From positions 1-6,199 of the forward strand of contig MNYA01000299.1 of the NCBI GenBank assembly GCA_001872985.1: DNA of 6,199 nucleotides. Reading direction: 5' to 3'. Positions 1-6,179 of the stretch are shown piece after piece (the stretch's first letter is position 1; the number at the start of each line of letters is the position of its first letter). The position numbers were made by a program, and so were the translations under genes. The notes under the pieces are model-generated. The model searched no databases. It was given only the letters and a program-made list of their open reading frames with translations, and had not been told where the DNA came from. The DNA comes from a bacterium CG2_30_54_10. Its GTDB lineage: Bacteria > Muiribacteriota > Ozemobacteria > Ozemobacterales > Ozemobacteraceae.

Positions 1-1088
1 TCGGGGATCTTGTGGGCACAGTCGACCGCCTCCCGCCGGACCCAGACGTTCTGATCCTTCAGTAGCGGCTGAATGCGTGCGATTCCGACCGATCCGCCAA
101 GGGCGAGAACCGCTTTCAAAGCCATTTTCCTAACGGCGTAAGAAGAATCGCCGAGAAGCCGGTCGATGAACTCATCGCGACCCTTGACGGCGGCCTTTGA
201 CAGGACGAAAGCGGCGGACCGCCTCGTGGCGATGTCAGGACTACCGATCATCGCTTTGATTTCCTCGAGAACCTTGTCCTCATCCGCTTTGTGCAAGGCC
301 AACGCCGTGTTCGCCCTAACCCGATTGTTCGGATGCGCGTAGAATCGCTTGAGCTTCCGCTTCATCTCCAACCCGGAAATTTTCAGCATCGAAATCGCCT
401 CAACGGCGTTGGCCTGGATGCGGGGGTCGAACGATTTCAAGCCCTCCTCAAAAACCTTCAAAAGCTGCGTCTCTGCAAATCCGGCAAGAGAGGATATTAT
501 GATCGCCTTCAATCTCGGATCCCGCGCGATCTCGAACTGCCCGACCAGCGCTGGAATCGCCTCGACCTCCTTCAATCGCGAAAGAATATCGAGAACGTTG
601 ATCACGATCCACTCGTCCGGATCGGAAAGAAGACGGCATAGGTTCTGCGCCACATCCCTTCCACCAATCTTGTACAAAGCCCATGAAGCATGATATCGCA
701 CCATGCGGTCCTGGTCGTGGAGAAGCTCCATGAGAACCTTTCCGGCCACCGGGTCGGCGATTTCCCCCAACACACGCACCACCTCTTCCTTGAACGGGTG
801 CTCGTGATTTTCAAGCAGTTTCATGAGCTTGATAACCGGGGTGCTGTTGTGGTAAAAGCCGAGGGCTGTGATGGGTTCCATCCGATCGGGGTAAAGGTCA
901 AGAGCGCTCTGAAGAACGTTCAGGGAAGCTGGATCGCCGATTTTTCCAAGTGAAATCAGAGTTTCGAACCGAAGGTCGTCATCCTGCACCACCTCGACCT
1001 GTCCCTCAAGGAGGGCAGTCGCACGGCGGAGAAGACGGCGGGACGCCTTTATCAGGCGGAAGGGTTCAATATCTGAACCGAAGCTCAT
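1..1088 (-). CDS. HEAT-repeat protein, 3' end beyond the window (partial)
   Basis: An uninterrupted frame runs from ATG at 1088 to the left edge: 362 codons are visible and the C-terminus is missing. I translated it by hand. After a basic N-terminal helix (residues 10-25, rich in R/K/L) the protein is a string of about 30-residue helical hairpins. Typical HEAT / PBS-lyase-like signatures are visible, such as VVRVLGEIADP (103-113), DRMVRYHASWALYKIG (127-142), DPRIQANAVEAI (221-232), NNRVRANTALAL (254-265) and VWVRREAV (348-355). No signal peptide or membrane helix is seen, so it is probably cytoplasmic. The start overlaps the stop of the upstream pilT paralogue by 4 nt (ATGA), with AAGGAG 8 nt before the ATG, so the genes should be translationally coupled. 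HEAT arrays bind proteins rather than catalyse. Its place in a pilT operon suggests a scaffold or regulator of the pilus motor, but that role is inferred. One segment (221-270) closely resembles segments of the divergent HEAT-TPR protein. Confidence 0.9.
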   Translation of the reverse strand, partial: MSFGSDIEPFRLIKASRRLLRRATALLEGQVEVVQDDDLRFETLISLGKIGDPASLNVLQSALDLYPDRMEPITALGFYHNSTPVIKLMKLLENHEHPFKEEVVRVLGEIADPVAGKVLMELLHDQDRMVRYHASWALYKIGGRDVAQNLCRLLSDPDEWIVINVLDILSRLKEVEAIPALVGQFEIARDPRLKAIIISSLAGFAETQLLKVFEEGLKSFDPRIQANAVEAISMLKISGLEMKRKLKRFYAHPNNRVRANTALALHKADEDKVLEEIKAMIGSPDIATRRSAAFVLSKAAVKGRDEFIDRLLGDSSYAVRKMALKAVLALGGSVGIARIQPLLKDQNVWVRREAVDCAHKIP

Positions 1089-2122
1089 TCTACGATCTCC
1101 TTCATAAGGTTGCCGACAAGCTTTGGATCGACCCTTTCATCACGCAGCAGATCGCTCAGGTTGTCCTTCAACGTTACGCAGCCTTCTTTTCTAGCGAGCA
1201 TCAATGTCGATTTCAATTGATTTGTTTTCTTTTCGCGGATCAGATTCCGCATCGCCGGGTTCAGAATCATCAGCTCGTAGACCATTACGCGCTCATTCTT
1301 CTCGCGCCCGGGAAGCAGAAGTTGGGAAATCGTTCCGAGAAGCGACAATGACAATTGGGTGCGGATTTCGTCGTGGCGGTGTCCCGGAAATACGTTGATG
1401 ATGCGGTCCACGGTCTGGGCGGCGCCGACAGTGTGAAGGGTCGATAAAACCAGATGGCCGGTTTCCGCGGCGGTCAAAACCATCTCGATAGTCGAAATGT
1501 CACGCATTTCCCCCACGAGGATGACGTCAGGATCTTCGCGGAGCGCGTAGATAAGCGCCGACTGATAATCCTGGGTCATCGTTCCGATCTCGCGCTGGGT
1601 GAAAAGGGCCTTGCGCGGCTTATGGACGAACTCTATCGGGTCTTCGATCGTTATGATGTGGCGTGCGCAGCCTTTGTTGATCTCGTGGACCATCGCGGCA
1701 AGCGTGTGTGATTTACCGCTGTTGGCAGGCCCGGTAACCAGGAAAAGGCCACGCGGCCGAAGCGCCATTTCCTTCAATTTCTGCGGAAGCTTCAGACTAT
1801 CGATGCTCGGAACCTTGGTGGGGATGAACCTGAACGCCCCGGAAAGGCAGCCTCTCTGCCGGAAAATGCAGACCCGGATCCGCCACCGGTTCTGGTAGTT
1901 AATCATAAAATTGGCTTCCATGCACGTTCGAAGCAGTTCTTGTTCGCGCACTCCCATCAGAGGAAGGAAAAGATTCGGCATTTCCTGATACGCGAACGGC
2001 TCTTCTGGAAGCGGCAACAGACGCCCGCCGACCCTCACGGTAGGAGGGGAACCCGCCTTCAAATGAAGATCGGATGACTTCTTTGCTATGGCGATTTCGA
2101 AGTATTTGTGTATTCGCAGCAT
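1085..2122 (-). CDS. pilT: PilT-family type IV pilus retraction ATPase, divergent second paralogue
   Basis: This 345-residue protein has the usual PilT length and layout. The N-terminal domain opens with the family signature SDLHLKAGSPP (17-27). The RecA-like C-terminal domain carries a Walker A motif GPANSGKS (131-138), an Asp box IITIEDPIEF (156-165), a Walker B segment ending VILVGE (200-205) and a His box with ETGH (220-223) and STLH (227-230). PAMRNLIREKK (289-299) matches the AIRNLIRE motif that separates PilT from assembly ATPases. PilT forms cytoplasmic hexamers at the pilus base and powers pilin disassembly by ATP hydrolysis. Oddities: Walker A has A-N where PilT normally has T-G, and His at 139 where Thr is usual. 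The usual GMQT(L/M)D motif near the C-terminus is GCVTLK (314-319). It starts 10 nt after the upstream pilT with its own ribosome site. A PilU-like accessory role is possible but unproven. Confidence 0.92.
   Translation of the reverse strand: MLRIHKYFEIAIAKKSSDLHLKAGSPPTVRVGGRLLPLPEEPFAYQEMPNLFLPLMGVREQELLRTCMEANFMINYQNRWRIRVCIFRQRGCLSGAFRFIPTKVPSIDSLKLPQKLKEMALRPRGLFLVTGPANSGKSHTLAAMVHEINKGCARHIITIEDPIEFVHKPRKALFTQREIGTMTQDYQSALIYALREDPDVILVGEMRDISTIEMVLTAAETGHLVLSTLHTVGAAQTVDRIINVFPGHRHDEIRTQLSLSLLGTISQLLLPGREKNERVMVYELMILNPAMRNLIREKKTNQLKSTLMLARKEGCVTLKDNLSDLLRDERVDPKLVGNLMKEIVE
1097..1102 (-). promoter_or_regulatory. Ribosome binding site for the HEAT-repeat gene, inside the pilT paralogue
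   Basis: The minus strand reads AAGGAG here, 8 nt before the ATG at 1088. It lies inside the last codons of the upstream pilT paralogue. Together with the ATGA stop/start overlap it fixes the start and suggests coupled translation. Confidence 0.75.
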
Positions 2123-2128
2123 TCGCGT

Positions 2129-2134
2129 CTCCCT
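2129..2134 (-). promoter_or_regulatory. Ribosome binding site for the second pilT paralogue
   Basis: The minus strand reads AGGGAG, overlapping the TAG stop (2135-2133) of the upstream pilT, with a 6-nt spacer to the ATG at 2122. It supports this start and near-contiguous translation of the two ATPases. Confidence 0.65.
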
Positions 2135-3206
2135 AATCCCGCTGGTTCGAAAGAAGCTTCTTGAGGCTCGCGGGGGTGGGAGAGGCTGCCAGCGCTTCCT
2201 CCGCCTTTACCAAGCCCTTCTTTACAAGGTGCAGCATCGAAATGTCCATGGTCTGCATTCCGAACTCGGTTCCAGTCTCGAGGAAAGAAGGGATGAGATG
2301 GATTTTCCCTTCGCCGATAAGCGACCGAACCGCTGACGTGTTGATCAGAACCTCAAAAGCAGCTACCCGGCCTCCGTCGATCCTCGGAAGCAGCGTTTGG
2401 GAAACGACACCGCGAAGAACCATTGACAACTGGTGAAGGATCTGCCTCTGTTGGTTCTCGGGGAATACGTTGATGATCCGCTCCGCGGTCTGGACTGCTG
2501 ACGTAGTATGCAATGTTGCGAGGACGAGCTTTCCAGTTTCGGCCGCATTCAGGGTCAGGGCGATGGTTTGCGCCTCGCGCATCTCTCCCACGACCACGAT
2601 ATCGGGGTCTTGCCGCAAGACCGTAAGCAGACCATCTTGAAAACTTTTGCAATCGCTTCCGACCTGTCGCTGGTTGACAATGCTCATCTGATCGTCGAAC
2701 TGGAACTCGATCGGGTCTTCAATGGTAACGATATGTCGCCTGGCGTTTGAGTTGACATAACTGATGTAACTCGCCAGGGTCGAGGTCTTTCCGGCTCCTG
2801 TGGGACCGGTGATCAGGATCAACCCGTTGGGTTGTTCGATCAACTTTTGGGCGGCGCTCGGAAGACCGATCTCGTCAAACCCCATCACCTTGTAAGGAAT
2901 GACCCGGAAAACCAACCCAATGCCGTTCACATCGCGGTAGAGGTTGACCCGGAATCGGCAGATGCCTTCGAGCGCGTAGGCGAAATCGAGCTCACCGATT
3001 TGTTTGAATTTGTCCTGCTGGGTCGGCGTCAGAAGCGCTTCGAGAATCTTCTCGAACTCCTTCCGGTGGAACCGGACACCTTCGAGATGAACGATCGATC
3101 CGTCGACACGAATGGCAGGGGGCTGACCCACCTTGAGGTGGAGGTCCGATCCTTTGCGGTCAAAGGTCAGTTTCAGCAATTCATACAGACTTTTCTCATC
3201 CGCCAT
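2133..3206 (-). CDS. pilT: Type IV pilus twitching-motility retraction ATPase PilT
   Basis: This 357-residue protein is a near-canonical PilT. SDLHLKVGQPPAIRVDG (20-36) is the N-terminal PAS-like domain signature. Walker A is GPTGAGKT (134-141), the Asp box is IVTIEDPIEF (159-168), Walker B ends IVVVGE (203-208) and the His box includes ATLHT (230-234). AVRSLIGEGK (292-301) and GMQTMD (316-321) match the PilT C-terminal motifs. As a cytoplasmic hexameric ATPase it should depolymerise the pilus for twitching, uptake or surface sensing. Oddity: the first His of the His box, normally ETGH, is Lys226 here (ETGK). The ATG at 3206 is the first possible start, because an in-frame TAG lies at 3233-3231 with no ATG, GTG or TTG between. 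No Shine-Dalgarno sequence precedes it, and a strong -10 box ends 6 nt upstream. It is the first gene of a leftward operon. The assembly ATPase PilB is not in this window. Confidence 0.95.
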   Translation of the reverse strand: MADEKSLYELLKLTFDRKGSDLHLKVGQPPAIRVDGSIVHLEGVRFHRKEFEKILEALLTPTQQDKFKQIGELDFAYALEGICRFRVNLYRDVNGIGLVFRVIPYKVMGFDEIGLPSAAQKLIEQPNGLILITGPTGAGKTSTLASYISYVNSNARRHIVTIEDPIEFQFDDQMSIVNQRQVGSDCKSFQDGLLTVLRQDPDIVVVGEMREAQTIALTLNAAETGKLVLATLHTTSAVQTAERIINVFPENQQRQILHQLSMVLRGVVSQTLLPRIDGGRVAAFEVLINTSAVRSLIGEGKIHLIPSFLETGTEFGMQTMDISMLHLVKKGLVKAEEALAASPTPASLKKLLSNQRD

Positions 3207-3212
3207 GGGGAA

Positions 3213-3242
3213 ATTATAGCACGTATCAAACTATCTTTTCGA
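3213..3242 (-). promoter_or_regulatory. Promoter of the leftward pilT operon (extended -10, leaderless start)
   Basis: On the minus strand TGCTATAAT (3221-3213) is a perfect extended -10 element. TCGAAA (3242-3237), 18 nt upstream, is a weak -35 (4 of 6 matches to TTGACA). The usual -10 to start-site distance puts transcription initiation at about 3207-3206, on the pilT ATG itself. With no Shine-Dalgarno sequence in between, this predicts a leaderless mRNA. Confidence 0.65.
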
Positions 3243-3256
3243 TGAATTGCATCATC
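3241..3256. repeat. Interrupted palindrome between the divergent promoters
   Basis: The arms GATGA (3241-3245) and TCATC (3252-3256) are exact inverted copies separated by 6 nt. The element touches the predicted -35 box of the leftward promoter, so it could be an operator half-site pair. Five-base arms also occur by chance, so this is tentative. Confidence 0.3.
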
Positions 3257-3272
3257 TCAAAAACCGGGATTT

Positions 3273-3289
3273 CTCTTTTCCCGAAAGAG
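3273..3289. repeat. Small inverted repeat over the rightward -35 region
   Basis: CTCTTT (3273-3278) and AAAGAG (3284-3289) are a perfect 6-bp inverted repeat around TCCCG. It covers the -35 region expected for the rightward promoter. An overlapping alternative pairing is CGGGA (3265-3269) with TCCCG (3279-3283). Either could be a regulator site; the sequence does not show which protein, if any, binds. Confidence 0.3.
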
Positions 3290-3304
3290 CTTCCATGTTA
3301 CAAT
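3276..3304 (+). promoter_or_regulatory. Predicted promoter of the HEAT-TPR gene
   Basis: TGTTACAAT (3296-3304) matches an extended -10 element (TGn plus TACAAT, 5 of 6). The -35 region at 3276-3281 (TTTTCC) is poor, as is common with an extended -10. The predicted start is near 3311, giving a leader of about 28 nt that contains the ribosome site. The two divergent start sites would lie about 105 bp apart. Confidence 0.5.
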
Positions 3305-3323
3305 CACGTGTTATTTCCATCGT

Positions 3324-3329
3324 AGGGGA
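3324..3329 (+). promoter_or_regulatory. Ribosome binding site for the HEAT-TPR gene
   Basis: AGGGGA lies 9 nt before the ATG at 3339. A second in-frame ATG at 3348 is 18 nt away, too far for this site, so 3339 is preferred. Confidence 0.5.
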
Positions 3330-3338
3330 AGTCTGAAA

Positions 3339-5852
3339 ATGGACAACATGCGCATTGCAACCATCCTGAGCAAGCTCGAACCGCTGCTGGGAATTCTTTT
3401 CGACACGTTTCAAAATGGTGATTACGCTGCCCGGCGCGAGGCGGCGATCGCGTTGTCCAAATTCAAGGGTGAGAGGGCCACCGACTTCCTTTTGAAAACC
3501 TACGAGACCGACAACATCCAGGACTTCCTGGCGCTGGCCCTTGGAAACATTGAAAGCGAGAAGGCGATATCCCTTCTTGTTAACGCCCTCAATGACTCCC
3601 AGCAGGAAGTCCGCTTCAATGCAGCCCAGGCCCTCGGAATGATCAAAAATGACGAGGCACTCAACGTCCTCCTGGAGGCCCTCAACGAGTATGCCGACGC
3701 GAATGTTACGGGCGGCTCTCAACAAAGCGGGGGAAAGATCTTTTTCGAGGAAGATGCGATTATCAGCGCCATCACCGCAGTAGGAAAGATTAGAAGTCCG
3801 TTCGGGATTCCGCTGATGAAGCGGCTTCTAGCCCAGGAAAAAAGCGGACGCATTCGCTCGGCCATCATCATGGCCCTCGGCGGAATGGCGAATGAACGCA
3901 TGCTTCCCATCTTCCAAGGCGCCCTCCGCGATGAGGATTCCCGAGTTCGCGCTAATGCGATTGAGGCGATCGAGTCGATCAAGTCCACCTCAATCGTCGG
4001 AATCATCCAACCCTATCTCGAAGATCCCAGCAACCGGGTACGCGCCAATGTCGCCAAAGCAATCTTCAAATACGGCGACTTCGACGTCTCTGAAACCCTC
4101 GGCCAGATGCTGAAACACACCGACAAATGGTTTCGCGGATCGGCCGCCTACGCGATGGGAGAAATCCGAGACGTCCATTTCATCCCCAAGTTGGCCAAAG
4201 CGCTCAAGGACGAAGACCCGGACGTCAGGCGCAACGCGGCAAATGCCCTCCGTAAGATAGAGTCACCGAATGCTTTTCCTCACCTCGTCCCCCTCCTCGA
4301 AGATCCGAACCACGATGTCCGAGTTCAGGCTGTGATTGCACTTTCCCGTTGTTCCCCCGACAAGTCTGTCGAATTACTCGTGCAGAAACTTCAACAGGAA
4401 GAAAATCCGATCGTCAAAGCAACCCTGATCTCATGCCTCGGCGACTGCGCCGTTGGCGGAATCAAGGAAAATCTTCTAAGGTTCCTCAACGACCCTGATC
4501 CGCGTGTCGTTTCCAATACCATTGAGGCCGCGCAGAAGCTTACCCGCGATAAGCCCGACCCCCGGCTGGTCGCCCATTTCAAAGAACTCCTGGCCCATGA
4601 AGACAATCGCGTCAAGAGCAATGCAATAAAAACCCTCTGGAACTGGGATGAAATCTCCGTCCTGGACAACCTTCAAGAACTATTTCAGCGCCCGGACCTG
4701 AAACACCGCCAATCGGCCGTTTTCGTTCTCGGCGAGATCGGGGAGGCAAGTAGCAAGATCCCTGCCCTCAGGTCGGCGATCAACGACACCATCGCGAAAT
4801 TGATTGCAAACCGCGAACAAGGGAAATCTGCCGTCACCCTTGCGGCCCCATCTCCAGCTTCCCTCCCAGGCGCACCCGTGGATGCCCATGCAGGCGCATC
4901 CGCAGATGGGTCTCTGCCAGGCTCCGGCTCCGCAACAGCACACGCATCCGCACCTGCACCTGCACCCGGATCCGCACCCGGATCCGCTTCCACTTCCGGG
5001 GCCGCACCTTCACCAGTTTCAGCCTCAGCTTCAGCTTCAACTTCAGCCTCAGCTTCAGCCTTCGCCCCCGGCCCGGATACCCCCGCCCCGGAAGCGCACC
5101 TCACCACCGGTTCGCAGGAAGGAAAGGCAATCCCATCTATGGTTTCGCCGCCACCAACGGCGAAATTTGACCGCGACCTTGAACTTGCCACGAACGCCGT
5201 CAATTCCAAGGAATTCGCCTCGGCCGAAAAAATATTTCAGAAAGTTCTTGCGGCGCAATCTGACAACATGCAGGCCAACATAGGAATTGCGAATCTTTAC
5301 TTCCAGTTGAAGCGATATCCCCAAGCGGCAGTCTTCTATGAGAAGATCCTCCGGCACAACCCCAATTCCGCCAAAGCTCACTACAACCTCGGAACAATTT
5401 TTTTCATGCAGAAAGATCACGGGAGGGCCAAGGATCATCTTCTCCAGGCGCTGGCAATTTACCCCAAGCTCCTCGGCGGTTATTTGATACTTGCCCAAAT
5501 CTATCAGCTCGGTGGTTTGACTTTGGAAAGCATCAAACTTCTTTCCAAGGCAATCGAGCTCTCGCCCAGGAACCCCATTCTCTATCAGAAACTCGCGATG
5601 CTTCACATTCACATCCATGAATATAAAAACGCCATAGGGATTCTCACCCGCGCCCTATCGCTTTCTCCACTCGATGTTGAAGCCAATCTGCTTCTTGCGT
5701 TCTGCTACCACTTGACCGAAAGCCCAAATGAAGCCTTCGACGCGATGGATGCCACATTGCGGGCATGCGCCCAATCGCCTCAACCTGATGAATCGCTGAA
5801 GGCACTCCTTCAAAGTTATCTCTTCGTTAAATCCACCATCGAAACTGCCTGA
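3339..5852 (+). CDS. HEAT-repeat / low-complexity linker / TPR scaffold protein
   Basis: This 837-residue protein has three parts. Residues ~20-490 form about 13 HEAT / PBS-lyase-like repeats, for example QEVRFNAAQALGMIK (89-103), DSRVRANAIEAI (200-211), NRVRANVAKAI (232-242), PDVRRNAANALRKI (294-307) and HDVRVQAVIALSRC (325-338). A Gly/Ser-rich insert (about 121-138) interrupts the array. Residues ~497-608 are an Ala/Ser/Pro/Gly-rich, presumably disordered linker. Residues ~611-813 are six TPRs in exact 34-residue register from residue 644 on (NIGIANLYFQLKRYPQA, HYNLGTIFFMQKDHGRA and so on), followed by a capping helix. No signal peptide, membrane segment or catalytic motif is seen, so it is probably a cytoplasmic two-armed adaptor. 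It is divergent from the pilT operon, and its HEAT part resembles the HEAT protein of that operon, suggesting a linked role (inference). A gene for a small protein follows 20 nt downstream. Its partner and function cannot be read from sequence. Confidence 0.93.
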   Translation: MDNMRIATILSKLEPLLGILFDTFQNGDYAARREAAIALSKFKGERATDFLLKTYETDNIQDFLALALGNIESEKAISLLVNALNDSQQEVRFNAAQALGMIKNDEALNVLLEALNEYADANVTGGSQQSGGKIFFEEDAIISAITAVGKIRSPFGIPLMKRLLAQEKSGRIRSAIIMALGGMANERMLPIFQGALRDEDSRVRANAIEAIESIKSTSIVGIIQPYLEDPSNRVRANVAKAIFKYGDFDVSETLGQMLKHTDKWFRGSAAYAMGEIRDVHFIPKLAKALKDEDPDVRRNAANALRKIESPNAFPHLVPLLEDPNHDVRVQAVIALSRCSPDKSVELLVQKLQQEENPIVKATLISCLGDCAVGGIKENLLRFLNDPDPRVVSNTIEAAQKLTRDKPDPRLVAHFKELLAHEDNRVKSNAIKTLWNWDEISVLDNLQELFQRPDLKHRQSAVFVLGEIGEASSKIPALRSAINDTIAKLIANREQGKSAVTLAAPSPASLPGAPVDAHAGASADGSLPGSGSATAHASAPAPAPGSAPGSASTSGAAPSPVSASASASTSASASAFAPGPDTPAPEAHLTTGSQEGKAIPSMVSPPPTAKFDRDLELATNAVNSKEFASAEKIFQKVLAAQSDNMQANIGIANLYFQLKRYPQAAVFYEKILRHNPNSAKAHYNLGTIFFMQKDHGRAKDHLLQALAIYPKLLGGYLILAQIYQLGGLTLESIKLLSKAIELSPRNPILYQKLAMLHIHIHEYKNAIGILTRALSLSPLDVEANLLLAFCYHLTESPNEAFDAMDATLRACAQSPQPDESLKALLQSYLFVKSTIETA
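4950..5060 (+). repeat. Short tandem repeats encoding the Ala/Ser/Pro linker
   Basis: In-frame microsatellite-like DNA lies inside the HEAT-TPR gene: GCACCT twice (4950-4961), GCACCCGGATCC twice (4962-4985), and seven hexamers of the form TCAGCY, one varying to TCAACT (5019-5060), encoding Ser-Ala or Ser-Thr pairs. All units are multiples of three, so length change would lengthen or shorten the linker without breaking the frame. Confidence 0.8.
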
Positions 5853-5860
5853 GCATCTAA

Positions 5861-5867
5861 AAAGGAG
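5861..5867 (+). promoter_or_regulatory. Ribosome binding site for the small downstream gene
   Basis: AAAGGAG lies 5 nt before the ATG at 5873, within the 20-nt gap after the HEAT-TPR stop. It is a strong site and the best support that the 64-codon frame is translated. Confidence 0.75.
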
Positions 5868-5872
5868 CCCAC

Positions 5873-6067
5873 ATGGGACTGGTAAAAGTTAATCGCTGCT
5901 GGAACTATAAAACCTACGATCTGGCCCTCCTCGCCGGAACCGATTTCCTGGAAAAACTCGGCGAGATTCTTGATGAAGCCGGCAAGAACGGCTGGGAACT
6001 GGCACACATGAACGACCGGTTCATGGTGCTCAAACAACTGTTCCGATTCGACGAAGAGCCACGCTGA
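5873..6067 (+). CDS. Small conserved-type protein resembling DUF4177
   Basis: This 64-residue protein has the outline of the DUF4177 family: an N-terminal strand with aromatic and Tyr-Lys residues (W10, YK 12-13), a central helix (about 23-37) leading into the hallmark GWEL (40-43), and a final strand FMVLKQ (50-55) where the family typically has a Y/F-x-LK ending. The family assignment is made by eye. The molecular role of DUF4177 proteins is not established. A strong AAAGGAG site and only 20 nt after the HEAT-TPR stop, with no terminator between, indicate co-transcription with that gene. There is no signal peptide or membrane segment, so it should be cytoplasmic. It might act with the HEAT-TPR protein, but this rests on position only. 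Confidence 0.75.
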   Translation: MGLVKVNRCWNYKTYDLALLAGTDFLEKLGEILDEAGKNGWELAHMNDRFMVLKQLFRFDEEPR

Positions 6068-6122
6068 CGCGCTTTATCCGTATCATCTCAATAAGTCGGG
6101 GGAAGAGTGAAGGCAGACCGGA

Positions 6123-6137
6123 GGGCGCAAAGCGCCC
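6123..6137. repeat. Hairpin 1 of the terminal cluster
   Basis: GGGCGC and GCGCCC form a perfect 6-bp GC-only stem around AAA, 55 nt after the last stop codon. No T-tract follows on either strand, so it is not a canonical intrinsic terminator, though it may protect the 3' end of the mRNA. Confidence 0.6.
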
Positions 6138-6152
6138 GACCGCGGGGGATGA

Positions 6153-6177
6153 GCCTCGCGAATTCGCTTCGCGAGGC
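6153..6177. repeat. Hairpin 2 of the terminal cluster
   Basis: GCCTCGCGAA (6153-6162) and TTCGCGAGGC (6168-6177) form a perfect 10-bp stem with a 5-nt loop, TTCGC. An overlapping perfect 10-bp palindrome, GCGAATTCGC, lies at 6158-6167. No T-tract follows. Confidence 0.75.
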
Positions 6178-6179
6178 GA

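Noticed and set aside
291..1351. Several plus-strand frames of 87-133 codons over the left part of the window.
   Set aside because: They are antisense to the continuous HEAT and pilT frames and encode no recognisable domain.
3252..3725. 157-codon minus-strand frame overlapping the start of the HEAT-TPR gene and part of the intergenic region.
   Set aside because: It is antisense to a well-supported coding region, has no recognisable motif, and would cross the rightward promoter.
4950..5060. CRISPR-like repeat array.
   Set aside because: The units are 6-12 bp, contiguous without spacers, and in frame within a coding region.
4685..5283. Long alternative frames over the linker: a 159-codon Gln/Pro/His-rich frame on + (4804-5283) and a 174-codon Glu/Ala/Gly-rich frame on - (4685-5209).
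   Set aside because: They are by-products of the 6-bp tandem repeats, which stay open in several frames. The HEAT and TPR domains either side are in one continuous frame, and these alternatives show no domain or ribosome site.
6123..6177. Intrinsic terminator for the HEAT-TPR / small-gene unit.
   Set aside because: The stems are strong but no run of T follows either hairpin on either strand, so only hairpin structure is claimed.
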